38,904 nt of DNA from Acidimicrobiales bacterium (lineage in GTDB: Bacteria; Actinomycetota; Acidimicrobiia; Acidimicrobiales; AC-14): contig JAODBK010000075.1 of NCBI GenBank assembly GCA_025463925.1, forward strand, positions 1 to 38,904, written 5' to 3'. The position numbers and the translations under genes were made by a program. Below are positions 27,233 to 34,895 of this stretch, in pieces; position 1 is the first letter of the stretch; the number at the start of each line of letters is the position of its first letter. The notes under the pieces were generated by a model, which ran no database searches, was not told the DNA's origin, and worked only from the letters and a program-made list of their open reading frames with translations.

Positions 27233-28741
27233 GTGCACGCCCTGCTGGCTGTCGCGTCGTCGTTCACGGGGCCCCGCCTCGACTACCACGCGCTCGCGCC
27301 CGAGATCATCCTCACCGCCACCCTGGTGCTCGTGCTGCTGGCCGACCTCGTGCTCGAGGAGCGCAACCAGTGGCTGATCTCCAACCTGGCCGGCATCGGC
27401 GTGCTGGCGTCGGTGATCCCGATCATCACGCTGGCCGTGCAGAACCACGCCGCCCGGTCGATGGCCGGTGGCGCGTACGTGGTCGACGACTTCAGCCTGG
27501 TGCTGAAGGCGCTGTTCCTCGGCATCGGCTACGTCGTGCTGCTCATGTCGACCAACTACGTCGAGGAGGGCGACTACTACCAGGGCGAGTACTACTTCCT
27601 GTTGCTGGCATCGCTGCTCGGCATGGTGGTCATGGCCTCGGCCCGTGACCTCATCACGATCTTCGTGGCGCTCGAGACGCTGTCGATCCCGGCGTACATG
27701 CTCGCCGGGTGGCGCAAGCGCGACCTCAAGAGCAACGAGGCGGCGATCAAGTACTACCTGCTCGGCGTGCTGGCCAGCGCGGTGATGCTCTACGGGATGT
27801 CGCTGGTGTTCGGCTACACCGGTTCGACGGTGCTGACCGAGATCGGGAAGCAGGTGAACGGATCGATCACCCACAAGCCGGTGATCACCCTCGGCATCTT
27901 CTTCATCGTGATCGGGTTCGCGTTCAAGGTGTCGGCGGTGCCGTTCCACTTCTGGGCGCCCGACACCTACGAGGGCTCGCCGACGCCCGTCACCGCGTTC
28001 CTGTCGGTCGCGTCGAAGACCGCCGGGTTCGTGGCCCTGCTCGAGCTGATCTACGTCGGATTCCTCGGTCGGAACGACGTGTGGGGCCCGATGTTCTGGG
28101 TGCTGGCGGCTCTCACCATGACGGTCGGCAACCTCATCGCGTTGCGCCAGACGAACGTGGTGCGGCTGCTGGCGTACAGCTCGATCGCCCAAGCGGGCTA
28201 CGTGCTGGTGCCATTCGCGGTGGCCGGCGACAACATCGCGGCCCGCCGCAGCTCGTTCACCGCCGCGGTCGTCTACCTGATGATCTACGCCGCCATGAAC
28301 CTGGGCGCGTTCTCGGTGGTGATCGCGGTCGCCCGCAAGACCCGCTCCGGTGACATCTCGTCCTATGGCGGGCTGTTCGAGTACGCCCCCGGCCTGACGG
28401 TGGCGATGACGGTGTTCCTGTTCGCGCTGGCCGGCATCCCACCGGCCGGCGGGTGGTTCGCCAAGCTCATGGTGTTCCGCGCCGTGCTCGACTCGGGCAC
28501 GACGTGGGCGGTGGTGCTCGGCGTGATCGCCGGCGTGAACTCGGTGATCGCGCTCTATTACTACGCGGCCGTCGCGCGCGAAATGTGGATGAGCCCGGTG
28601 CCCGACGGCGACGTCACCCCGGTGCGGGTGCCGGCCCCGCTGCTCGCGTCACTCGGCCTCACCGGCCTGGTGGTCATGGCCATCGGCGTCTACCCCCAGC
28701 TGTTCGCCCACTTCGGCGATCTGGGGACGCTCGTCCGCTAG
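27233..28741 (+). CDS. nuoN: Complex I subunit N of the second operon, antiporter-like (nuo2)
   Basis: A 502-residue pump subunit, last gene of nuo2. Motifs are FVALETLSIPAYMLAGW, Lys in FKVSAVPFHFWAPDTYEGSP, RQTNVVRLLAYSSIAQAGY, and Lys in PPAGGWFAKLMVF. Note RQTNVVRL in place of the VQTDVKRM of NuoN1, so the Asp and Lys of that cytoplasmic loop are replaced. The GTG start follows the nuoM2 stop with no gap. A short hairpin lies 18 bases after its stop. Confidence 0.95.
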   Translation: MHALLAVASSFTGPRLDYHALAPEIILTATLVLVLLADLVLEERNQWLISNLAGIGVLASVIPIITLAVQNHAARSMAGGAYVVDDFSLVLKALFLGIGYVVLLMSTNYVEEGDYYQGEYYFLLLASLLGMVVMASARDLITIFVALETLSIPAYMLAGWRKRDLKSNEAAIKYYLLGVLASAVMLYGMSLVFGYTGSTVLTEIGKQVNGSITHKPVITLGIFFIVIGFAFKVSAVPFHFWAPDTYEGSPTPVTAFLSVASKTAGFVALLELIYVGFLGRNDVWGPMFWVLAALTMTVGNLIALRQTNVVRLLAYSSIAQAGYVLVPFAVAGDNIAARRSSFTAAVVYLMIYAAMNLGAFSVVIAVARKTRSGDISSYGGLFEYAPGLTVAMTVFLFALAGIPPAGGWFAKLMVFRAVLDSGTTWAVVLGVIAGVNSVIALYYYAAVAREMWMSPVPDGDVTPVRVPAPLLASLGLTGLVVMAIGVYPQLFAHFGDLGTLVR

Positions 28742-28759
28742 TCCTCCATCCGTTTTGGA

Positions 28760-28792
28760 GATCGCTGGTGTCGCATGGCGACACCAGCGATC
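28760..28792 (+). terminator. Hairpin after nuo2
   Basis: Perfect 15-base inverted repeat (28760-28774 and 28778-28792) with the three-base loop ATG, between the nuoN2 stop and the methyltransferase start at 28812. There is no U-run, so termination may be partial and the methyltransferase gene may be reached by read-through; I see no convincing promoter in the remaining 19 bases. Confidence 0.6.
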
Positions 28793-28811
28793 GTGAGAAC
28801 TCGAGAAACGC

Positions 28812-29921
28812 ATGAGCGTTCCGTCGTCGATCGCCGAGGAGATCCACCGGTTCGGGCCGATCGGGTTCGATCGATTCCTGGAGCTGGCGCTGTACGGGCC
28901 GGAGGGCTTCTACACGTCGGGTGGCGGGGCCGGGCGGGACCGCGACTTCCTCACCTCGCCGGAAGTGGGACCGCTGTTCGGTGCCGTGATCGCCCGCGCG
29001 CTCGACGAGTGGTGGGTCGAGCTGGGGCGGCCCGACCCGTTCACCGTGGTCGAGGCCGGGGCCGGGTCCGGGACGCTGGCCCGCGCCATCCTCGACGCCC
29101 GGCCGTGGTGCGCGCCGGCGCTGCGGTACGTGATGGTGGAGCGGTCCGACGCCCTGCGCGAGCTCGCCGGCGGCCGTGTCCCGGTGGAGCCGCCCCGCTT
29201 CATGCCGGGTCCGGTCGTCGTCGACGCGGACGAGGGGCCGATCCCCGAGGCGGGGACCGGGCCGGCCTTCACGACGCTCGCCGATCTCCCGGCCGAACCG
29301 TTCATCGGCGTGGTGATCGCCAACGAGCTGCTCGACAACCTCGCGTTCCAACTGTTCGAGCGCACCGCCACCGGCTGGGCCGAACTGCGGATCGGTACCG
29401 GCGACGGGGGTGAGCTGGTCGAGGTGCTCGTGACGGCGTCGACCGCGCCCGACGTCGACGCGCCGGTTGGTGCCCGCGTCCCGGTGCAACACGCGGCGCG
29501 GGATTGGGTGCGGCGCGCCCTCTCGTCGGTCGCGCGCGGCCGGGTCGTCGTGATCGACTACGCCGTCGGGACGACGGCCGAGCTCGCCGGGCGCCCGATG
29601 GCGGAGTGGGTCCGCACCTACCGCAGCCACGGCCGCGGTGGCGGCCCGCTCGACCGGCCGGGCGAGCAGGACGTGACGTGTGAGGTGTGCATCGACCAGC
29701 TGGCGCGGGTCCGCCCGCCGAGCCGCGACCGCAGCCAGGCCGACTTCCTCGCGGCCCACGGCGTCGGCAAGCTGGTCACGGCCGCGGAGGCCGCCTGGCA
29801 GGCCGCCGCTGCCGACCCCGATCTGGCGGCGCTGGCCGAGCGCGCCCGCGTCACCGAAGCGGCCGCGCTCACCGACCCGGCGGGTCTCGGGGCCTTCCGG
29901 GTCCTGGAGTGGTCTCAGTAG
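28812..29921 (+). CDS. MidA/NDUFAF7-family SAM-dependent methyltransferase
   Basis: A 369-residue protein of the DUF185/COG1565 family. The SAM-binding loop is E81-A-G-A-G-S-G87 after VV, and the family motif N171-E-L-L-D175-N follows GVVIA. The N-terminus ([19 protein letters not shown], then FYTSGGG) is typical for the family. The mitochondrial member NDUFAF7 dimethylates an Arg of NDUFS2, the NuoD homologue, and is needed for complex I assembly. Here the gene lies 70 bases after nuoN2, and NuoD2 has the corresponding Arg (R69) while NuoD1 does not. A role on NuoD2 is an inference. ATG at 28812 has only a weak purine-rich leader. It is followed after 10 bases by the acetyl-CoA synthetase gene. 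Confidence 0.9.
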   Translation: MSVPSSIAEEIHRFGPIGFDRFLELALYGPEGFYTSGGGAGRDRDFLTSPEVGPLFGAVIARALDEWWVELGRPDPFTVVEAGAGSGTLARAILDARPWCAPALRYVMVERSDALRELAGGRVPVEPPRFMPGPVVVDADEGPIPEAGTGPAFTTLADLPAEPFIGVVIANELLDNLAFQLFERTATGWAELRIGTGDGGELVEVLVTASTAPDVDAPVGARVPVQHAARDWVRRALSSVARGRVVVIDYAVGTTAELAGRPMAEWVRTYRSHGRGGGPLDRPGEQDVTCEVCIDQLARVRPPSRDRSQADFLAAHGVGKLVTAAEAAWQAAAADPDLAALAERARVTEAAALTDPAGLGAFRVLEWSQ

Positions 29922-29931
29922 GCTCACGCCC
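29919..29931 (+). promoter_or_regulatory. Possible -10 element for a leaderless acs transcript
   Basis: TAGGCT (29919-29924) overlaps the stop of the methyltransferase gene and lies seven bases before the acs ATG, the spacing expected for a leaderless start. No ribosome-binding site precedes acs. The -35 region (TTCCGG at 29895-29900, 18-base spacer) is poor, so this is weak evidence. Confidence 0.3.
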
Positions 29932-31890
29932 ATGGCCGCTGAACCGACGATCGAGGCGCTCTATCTCGAGGACCGCACGTTCCCGCCGCCCGAGGAGTTC
30001 CGGCGCAACGCGCTGATCGCCGACGCCAAGATCTCCGAGGAGGCCGAGGCCGACTGGGAGGGCTTCTGGGCCAAGCAGGCCCGCGAGCTCGTGTCGTGGT
30101 CCACCGACTTCGACACCGTGCTCGAGTGGAAGCTGCCGTTCGCCAAGTGGTTCGTCGGTGGCCGGCTCAACGTCTCGTACAACTGTCTCGACCGCCACGT
30201 CGAAGCCGGTCGCGGCGACCGGGTGGCGTACCACTGGGAAGGCGAACCGGGCGACACCCGCACCATCACGTACGCCGACCTGCACACCGAGGTCGGGAAG
30301 TTCGCCAACGTCTTGAAGTCGCTCGGCGTCGAGAAGGGCGATCGTGTCGCCATCTACATGCCGATGATCCCAGAGCTGCCGGTGGCGATGCTGGCGTGCG
30401 CTCGCCTCGGCGCTCCGCACTCGGTGGTGTTCGGCGGGTTCTCGTCCGACGCGCTGCGCGATCGCATCAACGACGCCGAGGCCAAGGTGCTCATCACCGC
30501 CGACGGCGGCAACCGGCGCGGATCGGTGTTCCCGTTGAAGCCACCGGCCGACCAGGCGATCGCCGAGGCACCGTCGATCGAGCACGTGATCGTGGTGGCA
30601 CGCGGCAAGAACGACGTCGAGATGGTCGAGGGCCGCGACCACTGGTACCACGAGTTGATGCGGGACGCGTCGCCCGACTGCCCGCCCGAGCCGATGGACA
30701 GCGAGGACCTGCTGTACCTCCTCTACACGTCGGGCACGACGGCGAAGCCCAAGGGCATCATGCACACGACCGGCGGCTACCTCACCCAGGTCGCGTTCAC
30801 CCACAAGTACGTCTTCGACCTGCACCCCGACACCGACGTGTACTGGTGTGCCGCCGACATCGGCTGGGTCACCGGGCACAGCTACATCGTGTACGGGCCA
30901 CTCGCCAACGGCGCCACGTCGGTGATCTACGAGGGCACGCCGGACACGCCGAATCGCGACCGGCTCTGGTCCATCGTCGAGAAGTACCGGGTCACGACCC
31001 TCTACACCGCCCCGACCGCCATCCGGACGTTCATGAAGTGGGGCCCGCAAGAGCCGGAGCAGCACGACCTGTCGAGCTTGCGACTGCTCGGCTCGGTCGG
31101 TGAGCCGATCAACCCCGAGGCCTGGGTCTGGTACTGGCAGCACATCGGCGGCGGCCGCTGCCCGGTGGTCGACACGTGGTGGCAGACCGAGACCGGCGCC
31201 ATCATGATCAGCCCGCTGCCGGGGGTCACGACGCTGAAGCCGGGGTCGGCGACGTTCCCGTTGCCGGGCATCGCCGCCGAGGTCGTCGACGAGCAGGGCA
31301 ACCGCTTCGAGAAGGGCGGCGGGTACCTGACGCTCACCCGGCCGTGGCCGTCGATGCTGCGGGGGATCTACCGGGATCCCGAGCGGTACCAGGAGACCTA
31401 CTGGAGCCGCTTCGCGGGGCGGTACTTCGCCGGCGACGGCGCCAAGGTCGACGACGACGGCTATCTCTGGCTCCTCGGCCGCGTCGACGACGTGATGAAC
31501 GTCTCGGGCCACCGGGTGTCGACCACCGAGGTCGAGTCGGCGCTGGTCGACCACCAGACGGTCGCCGAGGCGGCGGTCGTCGGCGCCAAGGACGAGACCA
31601 CCGGCCAGGCGATCATCGCCTTCGTGACGTTGAAGGGCGGCATCGAGCACGATGCCGCGCACGGCGAGATGCTGCGCGAGCACGTCGCCGCCAAGATCGG
31701 CCGCTTCGGCCGGCCCAAGACGATCATCTTCACCGACGACCTGCCCAAGACGCGAAGCGGCAAGATCATGCGCCGGCTGCTGCGCGACGTCGCCGAGGGA
31801 CGCGACCTCGGCGACACCACGACACTCGCCGACCCGGCGGTCGTCGACGAGATCCGGCGCCGCTCGCAGACCTCGCCCACCGAGGAGTGA
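29932..31890 (+). CDS. acs: Acetyl-CoA synthetase (AMP-forming)
   Basis: Converts acetate, ATP and CoA to acetyl-CoA, AMP and pyrophosphate in the cytoplasm. The 652 residues match the usual length of Acs. Motifs are the P-loop-like Y265[10 protein letters not shown]275, W416-W-Q-T-E-T-G422 in the adenylation core, [13 protein letters not shown] at the hinge, and [10 protein letters not shown] near the end. K611 in that last motif is the Lys acetylated in other Acs proteins to switch the enzyme off, so similar control is possible. The N-terminal acs-type domain with [17 protein letters not shown] is complete. Its stop overlaps the next gene (GTGA). Confidence 0.97.
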   Translation: MAAEPTIEALYLEDRTFPPPEEFRRNALIADAKISEEAEADWEGFWAKQARELVSWSTDFDTVLEWKLPFAKWFVGGRLNVSYNCLDRHVEAGRGDRVAYHWEGEPGDTRTITYADLHTEVGKFANVLKSLGVEKGDRVAIYMPMIPELPVAMLACARLGAPHSVVFGGFSSDALRDRINDAEAKVLITADGGNRRGSVFPLKPPADQAIAEAPSIEHVIVVARGKNDVEMVEGRDHWYHELMRDASPDCPPEPMDSEDLLYLLYTSGTTAKPKGIMHTTGGYLTQVAFTHKYVFDLHPDTDVYWCAADIGWVTGHSYIVYGPLANGATSVIYEGTPDTPNRDRLWSIVEKYRVTTLYTAPTAIRTFMKWGPQEPEQHDLSSLRLLGSVGEPINPEAWVWYWQHIGGGRCPVVDTWWQTETGAIMISPLPGVTTLKPGSATFPLPGIAAEVVDEQGNRFEKGGGYLTLTRPWPSMLRGIYRDPERYQETYWSRFAGRYFAGDGAKVDDDGYLWLLGRVDDVMNVSGHRVSTTEVESALVDHQTVAEAAVVGAKDETTGQAIIAFVTLKGGIEHDAAHGEMLREHVAAKIGRFGRPKTIIFTDDLPKTRSGKIMRRLLRDVAEGRDLGDTTTLADPAVVDEIRRRSQTSPTEE

Positions 31891-32387
31891 CGGACCGCCC
31901 GACCCCCCCGCACTGGCAGTGGCGCGAGGGTCCCGTCGTGCCGGGCCCGGCCGTCGTCTTCGACATCGATGGCGTGCTGTCCGACGCCGTCGGCCGCCAG
32001 CACTTCATCGACCGCACGCGCGGCTGGCGCGACTGGGACGCGTTCTTCGAAGCCTGCGGCGACGATCCGGTCATCGACGAGGTCGCCCGGCTGCTCGAGC
32101 TGTTGGAGGACGGTCTCGCCATCGTGCTGCTCACCGGCCGGCCGATGCGGGTGCGGCCGCAGACCCTCGCGTGGCTCGAGCGCTACAAGCTGCGCTGGGA
32201 CCTGTTGATCATGCGGCACTACGGCGACTACTCGGCCGCCCGCGAGTTCAAGCGCGACGCGGTGGACGACCTCCGGCACTACGGCTTCGACCTGCGCCTC
32301 GCCTTCGAGGACGACCGCCGCAACCGGGAGATGTTCCACCAGGAGGGCATCCCCTGCATCTACATCCACTCCGGCTACTACGACTGA
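31887..32387 (+). CDS. HAD-superfamily phosphatase, polynucleotide kinase 3'-phosphatase-like
   Basis: A 166-residue HAD protein. Motif I is D26-I-D28-G-V-L-S-D, with the nucleophile D26 and acid/base D28. Motif II is T83-G-R85. Motif III is likely K122 in REFKRDAV, and motif IV is E-D142-D143-R-R-N. The order and the TGRP and EDDR forms resemble the phosphatase domain of T4 polynucleotide kinase, which removes 3'-phosphates from nucleic acids. There is no kinase domain, so it is a stand-alone phosphatase; its substrate is unknown. The GTG overlaps the acs stop by four bases, so it is probably translated with acs, though no metabolic link is obvious. Confidence 0.82.
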   Translation: MTDRPTPPHWQWREGPVVPGPAVVFDIDGVLSDAVGRQHFIDRTRGWRDWDAFFEACGDDPVIDEVARLLELLEDGLAIVLLTGRPMRVRPQTLAWLERYKLRWDLLIMRHYGDYSAAREFKRDAVDDLRHYGFDLRLAFEDDRRNREMFHQEGIPCIYIHSGYYD

Positions 32388-32405
32388 CGGACATTCGGCC
32401 CGGCG

Positions 32406-32681
32406 GTGCGGGAGACTGTGCGGGTGTTCACCGACGCCGAGTTGACCGAGCTGGCCCTCGCGGCGGACGCCGGCCGGCCGCTCGGCGACGACGCGATGCC
32501 CATCGGCGAGTACCTGCGGGACGAGCGGCGAGCCGCGCTCCCGGACTGGTACATGCCGGTGGCGGTGCGCTTCGGCCCGAGCCGTGGTCGCCGCGCCGTC
32601 GTGTTGACGATCGTCGCCGCGTTCCTCGTGGTCAACGCCGCCGGCTTGTGCAGCACGTACGGCCAACTCGTGTTCGGCTGA
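32406..32681 (+). CDS. Small protein with one C-terminal membrane helix, function unknown
   Basis: I do not recognise this 91-residue protein. The N-terminal half is acidic and probably helical (FTDAELTELALAADAG), followed by a Pro/Arg-containing stretch (DWYMPVAVRFGPSRGRR) and one hydrophobic helix (about residues 63-82) with a single Cys. Basic residues before the helix suggest the N-terminus is cytoplasmic. The start is uncertain: GTG at 32406, 32418 and 32424 are all in frame and the longest is given. It lies 18 bases after the HAD gene and is convergent with the MgtC-like gene, with 32 bases between them. Confidence 0.6.
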   Translation: MRETVRVFTDAELTELALAADAGRPLGDDAMPIGEYLRDERRAALPDWYMPVAVRFGPSRGRRAVVLTIVAAFLVVNAAGLCSTYGQLVFG

Positions 32682-32713
32682 TCGCGGGTCCCGATGTGTG
32701 CGGTGTTCGACGT

Positions 32714-33184
32714 TCAGTCGGCGGTCGGGCGTCCGGCGGCGTCGGGCATGTCCTCCGGTGTCGACTGGCCGCGGTAGCGCCGGGCGTCGAGCAGCCGCAG
32801 CCCCGGAAGGTTGCGGACCTCGAGGTCGACGAGGATCACTGCGGTCACCAGCACGGCGAGCAGGATGTGCCCGGCGCCGGCGACGATCCCGATGCCCGCG
32901 ACGGCGAACATCGTCGCCGCCGACGTGATGCCGCGCAGCTCGCCGCTCTCCGAGCGGAACACGAAGGCGCCGCCGACGAAGCCGACGCCGGTGAGCACGC
33001 CCGCGACGGTCTGCGGCGAGGATCGGAACGCCACCGCGGTCACCGCGGCGGCGGTCACGCCGATCAGCGCGTACGTGCGATCGCCGGCGGGCGCGCCCCG
33101 GAGCTCGCGCTCGAACCCCAACGCGAACGCCAGGCCGGCTGCGGCGAGGATCCGCCAGAGCAGGAGGACGTCGGCGTGGGTCAT
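32714..33184 (-). CDS. MgtC/SapB-family membrane protein
   Basis: A 156-residue protein with about four membrane helices. The family signature is visible as LAAAGLAFALGFERELRG followed by the helix with TYALIGVTAAAVTAV, and the Gly-rich helix VAGVLTGVGFVGGAFVF. MgtC family members act in magnesium-limited growth and control of ATP synthase in some bacteria, but small stand-alone versions are mostly uncharacterised. The usual conserved acidic residues in helix 1 are present (FERE). I chose the ATG at 33184, which overlaps the stop of the upstream Clp-N gene (ATGA); the longer frame upstream is Arg/Pro-rich and shadows that gene. Confidence 0.83.
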   Translation of the reverse strand: MTHADVLLLWRILAAAGLAFALGFERELRGAPAGDRTYALIGVTAAAVTAVAFRSSPQTVAGVLTGVGFVGGAFVFRSESGELRGITSAATMFAVAGIGIVAGAGHILLAVLVTAVILVDLEVRNLPGLRLLDARRYRGQSTPEDMPDAAGRPTAD

Positions 33185-33894
33185 GGCCGGTGGCCCCACG
33201 ACGTGTGGACTTCGGCGTCGACACGGTCGGGCGTCGCGCCGAGGTCGTGGAGGATCGTGGTCGCGAGTCCTTCGCCGTGAGTGAGCGACATCACGATGTG
33301 CTCGGTGCCGAGGAACCGGCACCGCTCTCGCCGGGCGATCCGGTGCGCGTGGTGGAGCACCTTCTTCGCCGGCGGCGCGAACCAGTGCACCGCTGACGCG
33401 GGCGGTCCTTCTCCGGCCGGCCCACCCAGCCGCGACTCGACGCCGGCCACGGTCACGCCCAGGTTCGCCAGCGCGACCGCACCGGCGCTGTCGGGAACGG
33501 CGAGCACCCCGAGCAGCAGGTGCTCGGCGCCCACCCGGTCGGCGCCGAATCGCGTCGCGGCCGAGTGGGATTCCTGGACGGCGAGCTTGAAGTGGTCGGT
33601 CGCCAGCCGCATGCGGCCCTCGAACACGTCGTCACGGCGACGGGGCCGGGCGCCCCGCGCCCGATGGCCCTGGTGGGCGGCTTGCTTGGTGACGCCGATC
33701 TCGGTGCCGATGTCGGCCCATGAGGCCCCGGCGCGGCGGGCCTCGTCGACGTAGTGGCCGATCAGCCGGTCGGCCAGGCCGGCCAGGTCGGCGGCCATGG
33801 CGGCCGCCGCCGCCAGGCGGTCGAGCGGCTCGGGCGAGTCGGCGTCGGTCTCGACCTCGGCGATGAGGGCGGTGATGTCGGGGGCGGGCGGCAT
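33181..33894 (-). CDS. HTH plus Clp-N repeat protein, possible regulator
   Basis: A 237-residue protein. After an N-terminal helical segment, residues about 54-78 (GASWADIGTEIGVTKQAAHQ) have the form of a helix-turn-helix. Two Clp N-terminal repeats follow, around residues 98-155 (AEHLLLGVL is typical) and 175-230 (LGTEHIVMSLTHGEG). There is no AAA ATPase domain, so this is not a Clp chaperone. Such HTH-ClpN proteins are common in Actinobacteria with mostly unknown function. It is divergent from htpX; a regulator of stress genes that senses misfolded proteins through the Clp-N part would fit, but this is inference. It overlaps the MgtC-like gene by four bases. Confidence 0.85.
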   Translation of the reverse strand: MPPAPDITALIAEVETDADSPEPLDRLAAAAAMAADLAGLADRLIGHYVDEARRAGASWADIGTEIGVTKQAAHQGHRARGARPRRRDDVFEGRMRLATDHFKLAVQESHSAATRFGADRVGAEHLLLGVLAVPDSAGAVALANLGVTVAGVESRLGGPAGEGPPASAVHWFAPPAKKVLHHAHRIARRERCRFLGTEHIVMSLTHGEGLATTILHDLGATPDRVDAEVHTSWGHRP

Positions 33895-33920
33895 CCGTCA
33901 ACCATGCCTTGACGCCGGGC

Positions 33921-33947
33921 CCGTCGTCAAGGGAAAGTTGACGACGG
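33921..33947. promoter_or_regulatory. Palindrome between the Clp-N gene and htpX
   Basis: Perfect 10-base inverted repeat CCGTCGTCAA / TTGACGACGG around the 7-base spacer GGGAAAG. Each arm holds a TTGACG, reading outward on both strands (33938-33943 on +, 33930-33925 on -), so it could include divergent -35 boxes or be an operator. A further GTCAAGG/CCTTGAC pair (33907-33913, 33926-33932) overlaps it. The HTH protein encoded next to it is the obvious candidate ligand. Confidence 0.5.
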
Positions 33948-33971
33948 AACCGGTAGGCCACGGTCTGCGTT
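33946..33971 (+). promoter_or_regulatory. ECF-sigma-type promoter of htpX
   Basis: GGAACC (33946-33951), a 16-base spacer, and CGTT (33968-33971) match the form of promoters used by extracytoplasmic-stress sigma factors of the mycobacterial SigE/SigH type (GGAAC, 15-18 bases, CGTT). Transcription should start about 7-12 bases after CGTT, next to the ATG at 33985. The ATG at 33976 would lie upstream of, or at, the start site, which supports 33985 as the real start. Confidence 0.6.
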
Positions 33972-33984
33972 CACAATGGGAGCG

Positions 33985-34845
33985 ATGAGCAAGAACACGA
34001 TCAAGACGTTCGTCCTCCTGGCCGCCCTCGGCGGGCTCATGGTGGTCGTCGGCGGCCTCTTCGGCGGGTCCGGCGGTGCTGCCATCGGCCTCCTCATCGG
34101 GCTCGTCTTCGTGGGCGGCTCGTACTGGTTCTCGGACACCATCGCCATCAAGGCGGCCCGGGCCCAGCCGGTCACCGAGCAGGAGATGCCGGAGTACTAC
34201 CGCGTCGTCCGCGAGCTCACGACCGCGGCCAACATGCCGATGCCGAAGCTCTACGTCAGCCCGGATCAGCAGCCGAACGCGTTCGCCACCGGCCGCAACC
34301 CGCACCACGCGGCGGTCGCGGTCACGCAGGGCATCCTCCAGATCTGCGACTGGGACGAGCTGCGCGGCGTGCTCGCCCACGAGATCAGCCACGTCGGCAA
34401 CCGCGACATCCTCATCGGGTCGGTCGCGGCGGCGGTCGCGATGGGGATCACCTTCGCGGCTCGCATTGCGATGTGGGGCGCGATCTTCGGAGGGGGCGGT
34501 CGCGACCGCGAGGACAGCAGCAACCCGATCGCGCTGCTCGCGCTCGTGATCCTGGCGCCGCTGGCCGCGATGGTGCTGCAGATGGCGCTGTCGCGGAGCC
34601 GGGAGTTCGAAGCCGACCGCAGCGGGGCCCGCCTCATCCACGACGGCGAGCCGCTCGCCCGGGCGCTGGCCAAGCTGGACGCCGCGGCCCGCCGAATTCC
34701 CATGGAAGTCGACCCGGCGCAGGCGACCAAGTACATCATCAACCCGCTGTCCGGGCGGAAGATCCAGTTCGCGAAGCTCTTCACCACCCACCCGCCCACC
34801 GAGGAGCGCATCGCCCGCCTGCGTAACCGGGAGTGGGAGCGCTGA
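33985..34845 (+). CDS. htpX: HtpX-like membrane zinc metalloprotease (M48)
   Basis: Membrane quality-control protease that degrades damaged membrane proteins. It has 286 residues, normal for HtpX. The zinc motif is H132-E133-I-S-H136, and the third ligand is E207 in [10 protein letters not shown]. Two helices occupy residues about 5-47, and two more lie after the active site (about 140-168 and 176-195), consistent with an active site facing the cytoplasm. I chose ATG at 33985 over 33976 because of the ECF-type promoter position; GGGAG lies too close to act as a good ribosome-binding site. Divergent from the HTH-ClpN gene, which suggests a shared proteostasis role. Confidence 0.93.
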   Translation: MSKNTIKTFVLLAALGGLMVVVGGLFGGSGGAAIGLLIGLVFVGGSYWFSDTIAIKAARAQPVTEQEMPEYYRVVRELTTAANMPMPKLYVSPDQQPNAFATGRNPHHAAVAVTQGILQICDWDELRGVLAHEISHVGNRDILIGSVAAAVAMGITFAARIAMWGAIFGGGGRDREDSSNPIALLALVILAPLAAMVLQMALSRSREFEADRSGARLIHDGEPLARALAKLDAAARRIPMEVDPAQATKYIINPLSGRKIQFAKLFTTHPPTEERIARLRNREWER

Positions 34846-34895
34846 CGCCCCAGTAGGGCAGGACATCGTGGTGGCGGCGGAGAACACGGACCACC

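Noticed and set aside
3257-28741. nuo1 and nuo2 as a recent tandem duplication
   Set aside because: The paired proteins differ in motif residues, loop lengths and overall length (NuoC, NuoH, NuoI, NuoL), and nuo2 lacks three genes; by eye there is no long nucleotide identity between the sets.
28775-29413. Open frame starting in the loop of the nuo2 hairpin
   Set aside because: It overlaps the methyltransferase gene in another frame and its product is Arg/Ala/Gly-rich with no motif.
33907-33947. HspR-binding HAIR element upstream of the Clp-N gene and htpX
   Set aside because: HAIR is CTTGAGT-7-ACTCAAG. The inverted repeat here has the arms in the other order (TCAA-7-TTGA at the centre) and lacks the AGT/ACT inner bases.
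34846-34895. Terminator hairpin after htpX
   Set aside because: Only a four-base stem (34847-34850 with 34856-34859) is present, too short to support; I see nothing else clear in this 50-base gap.
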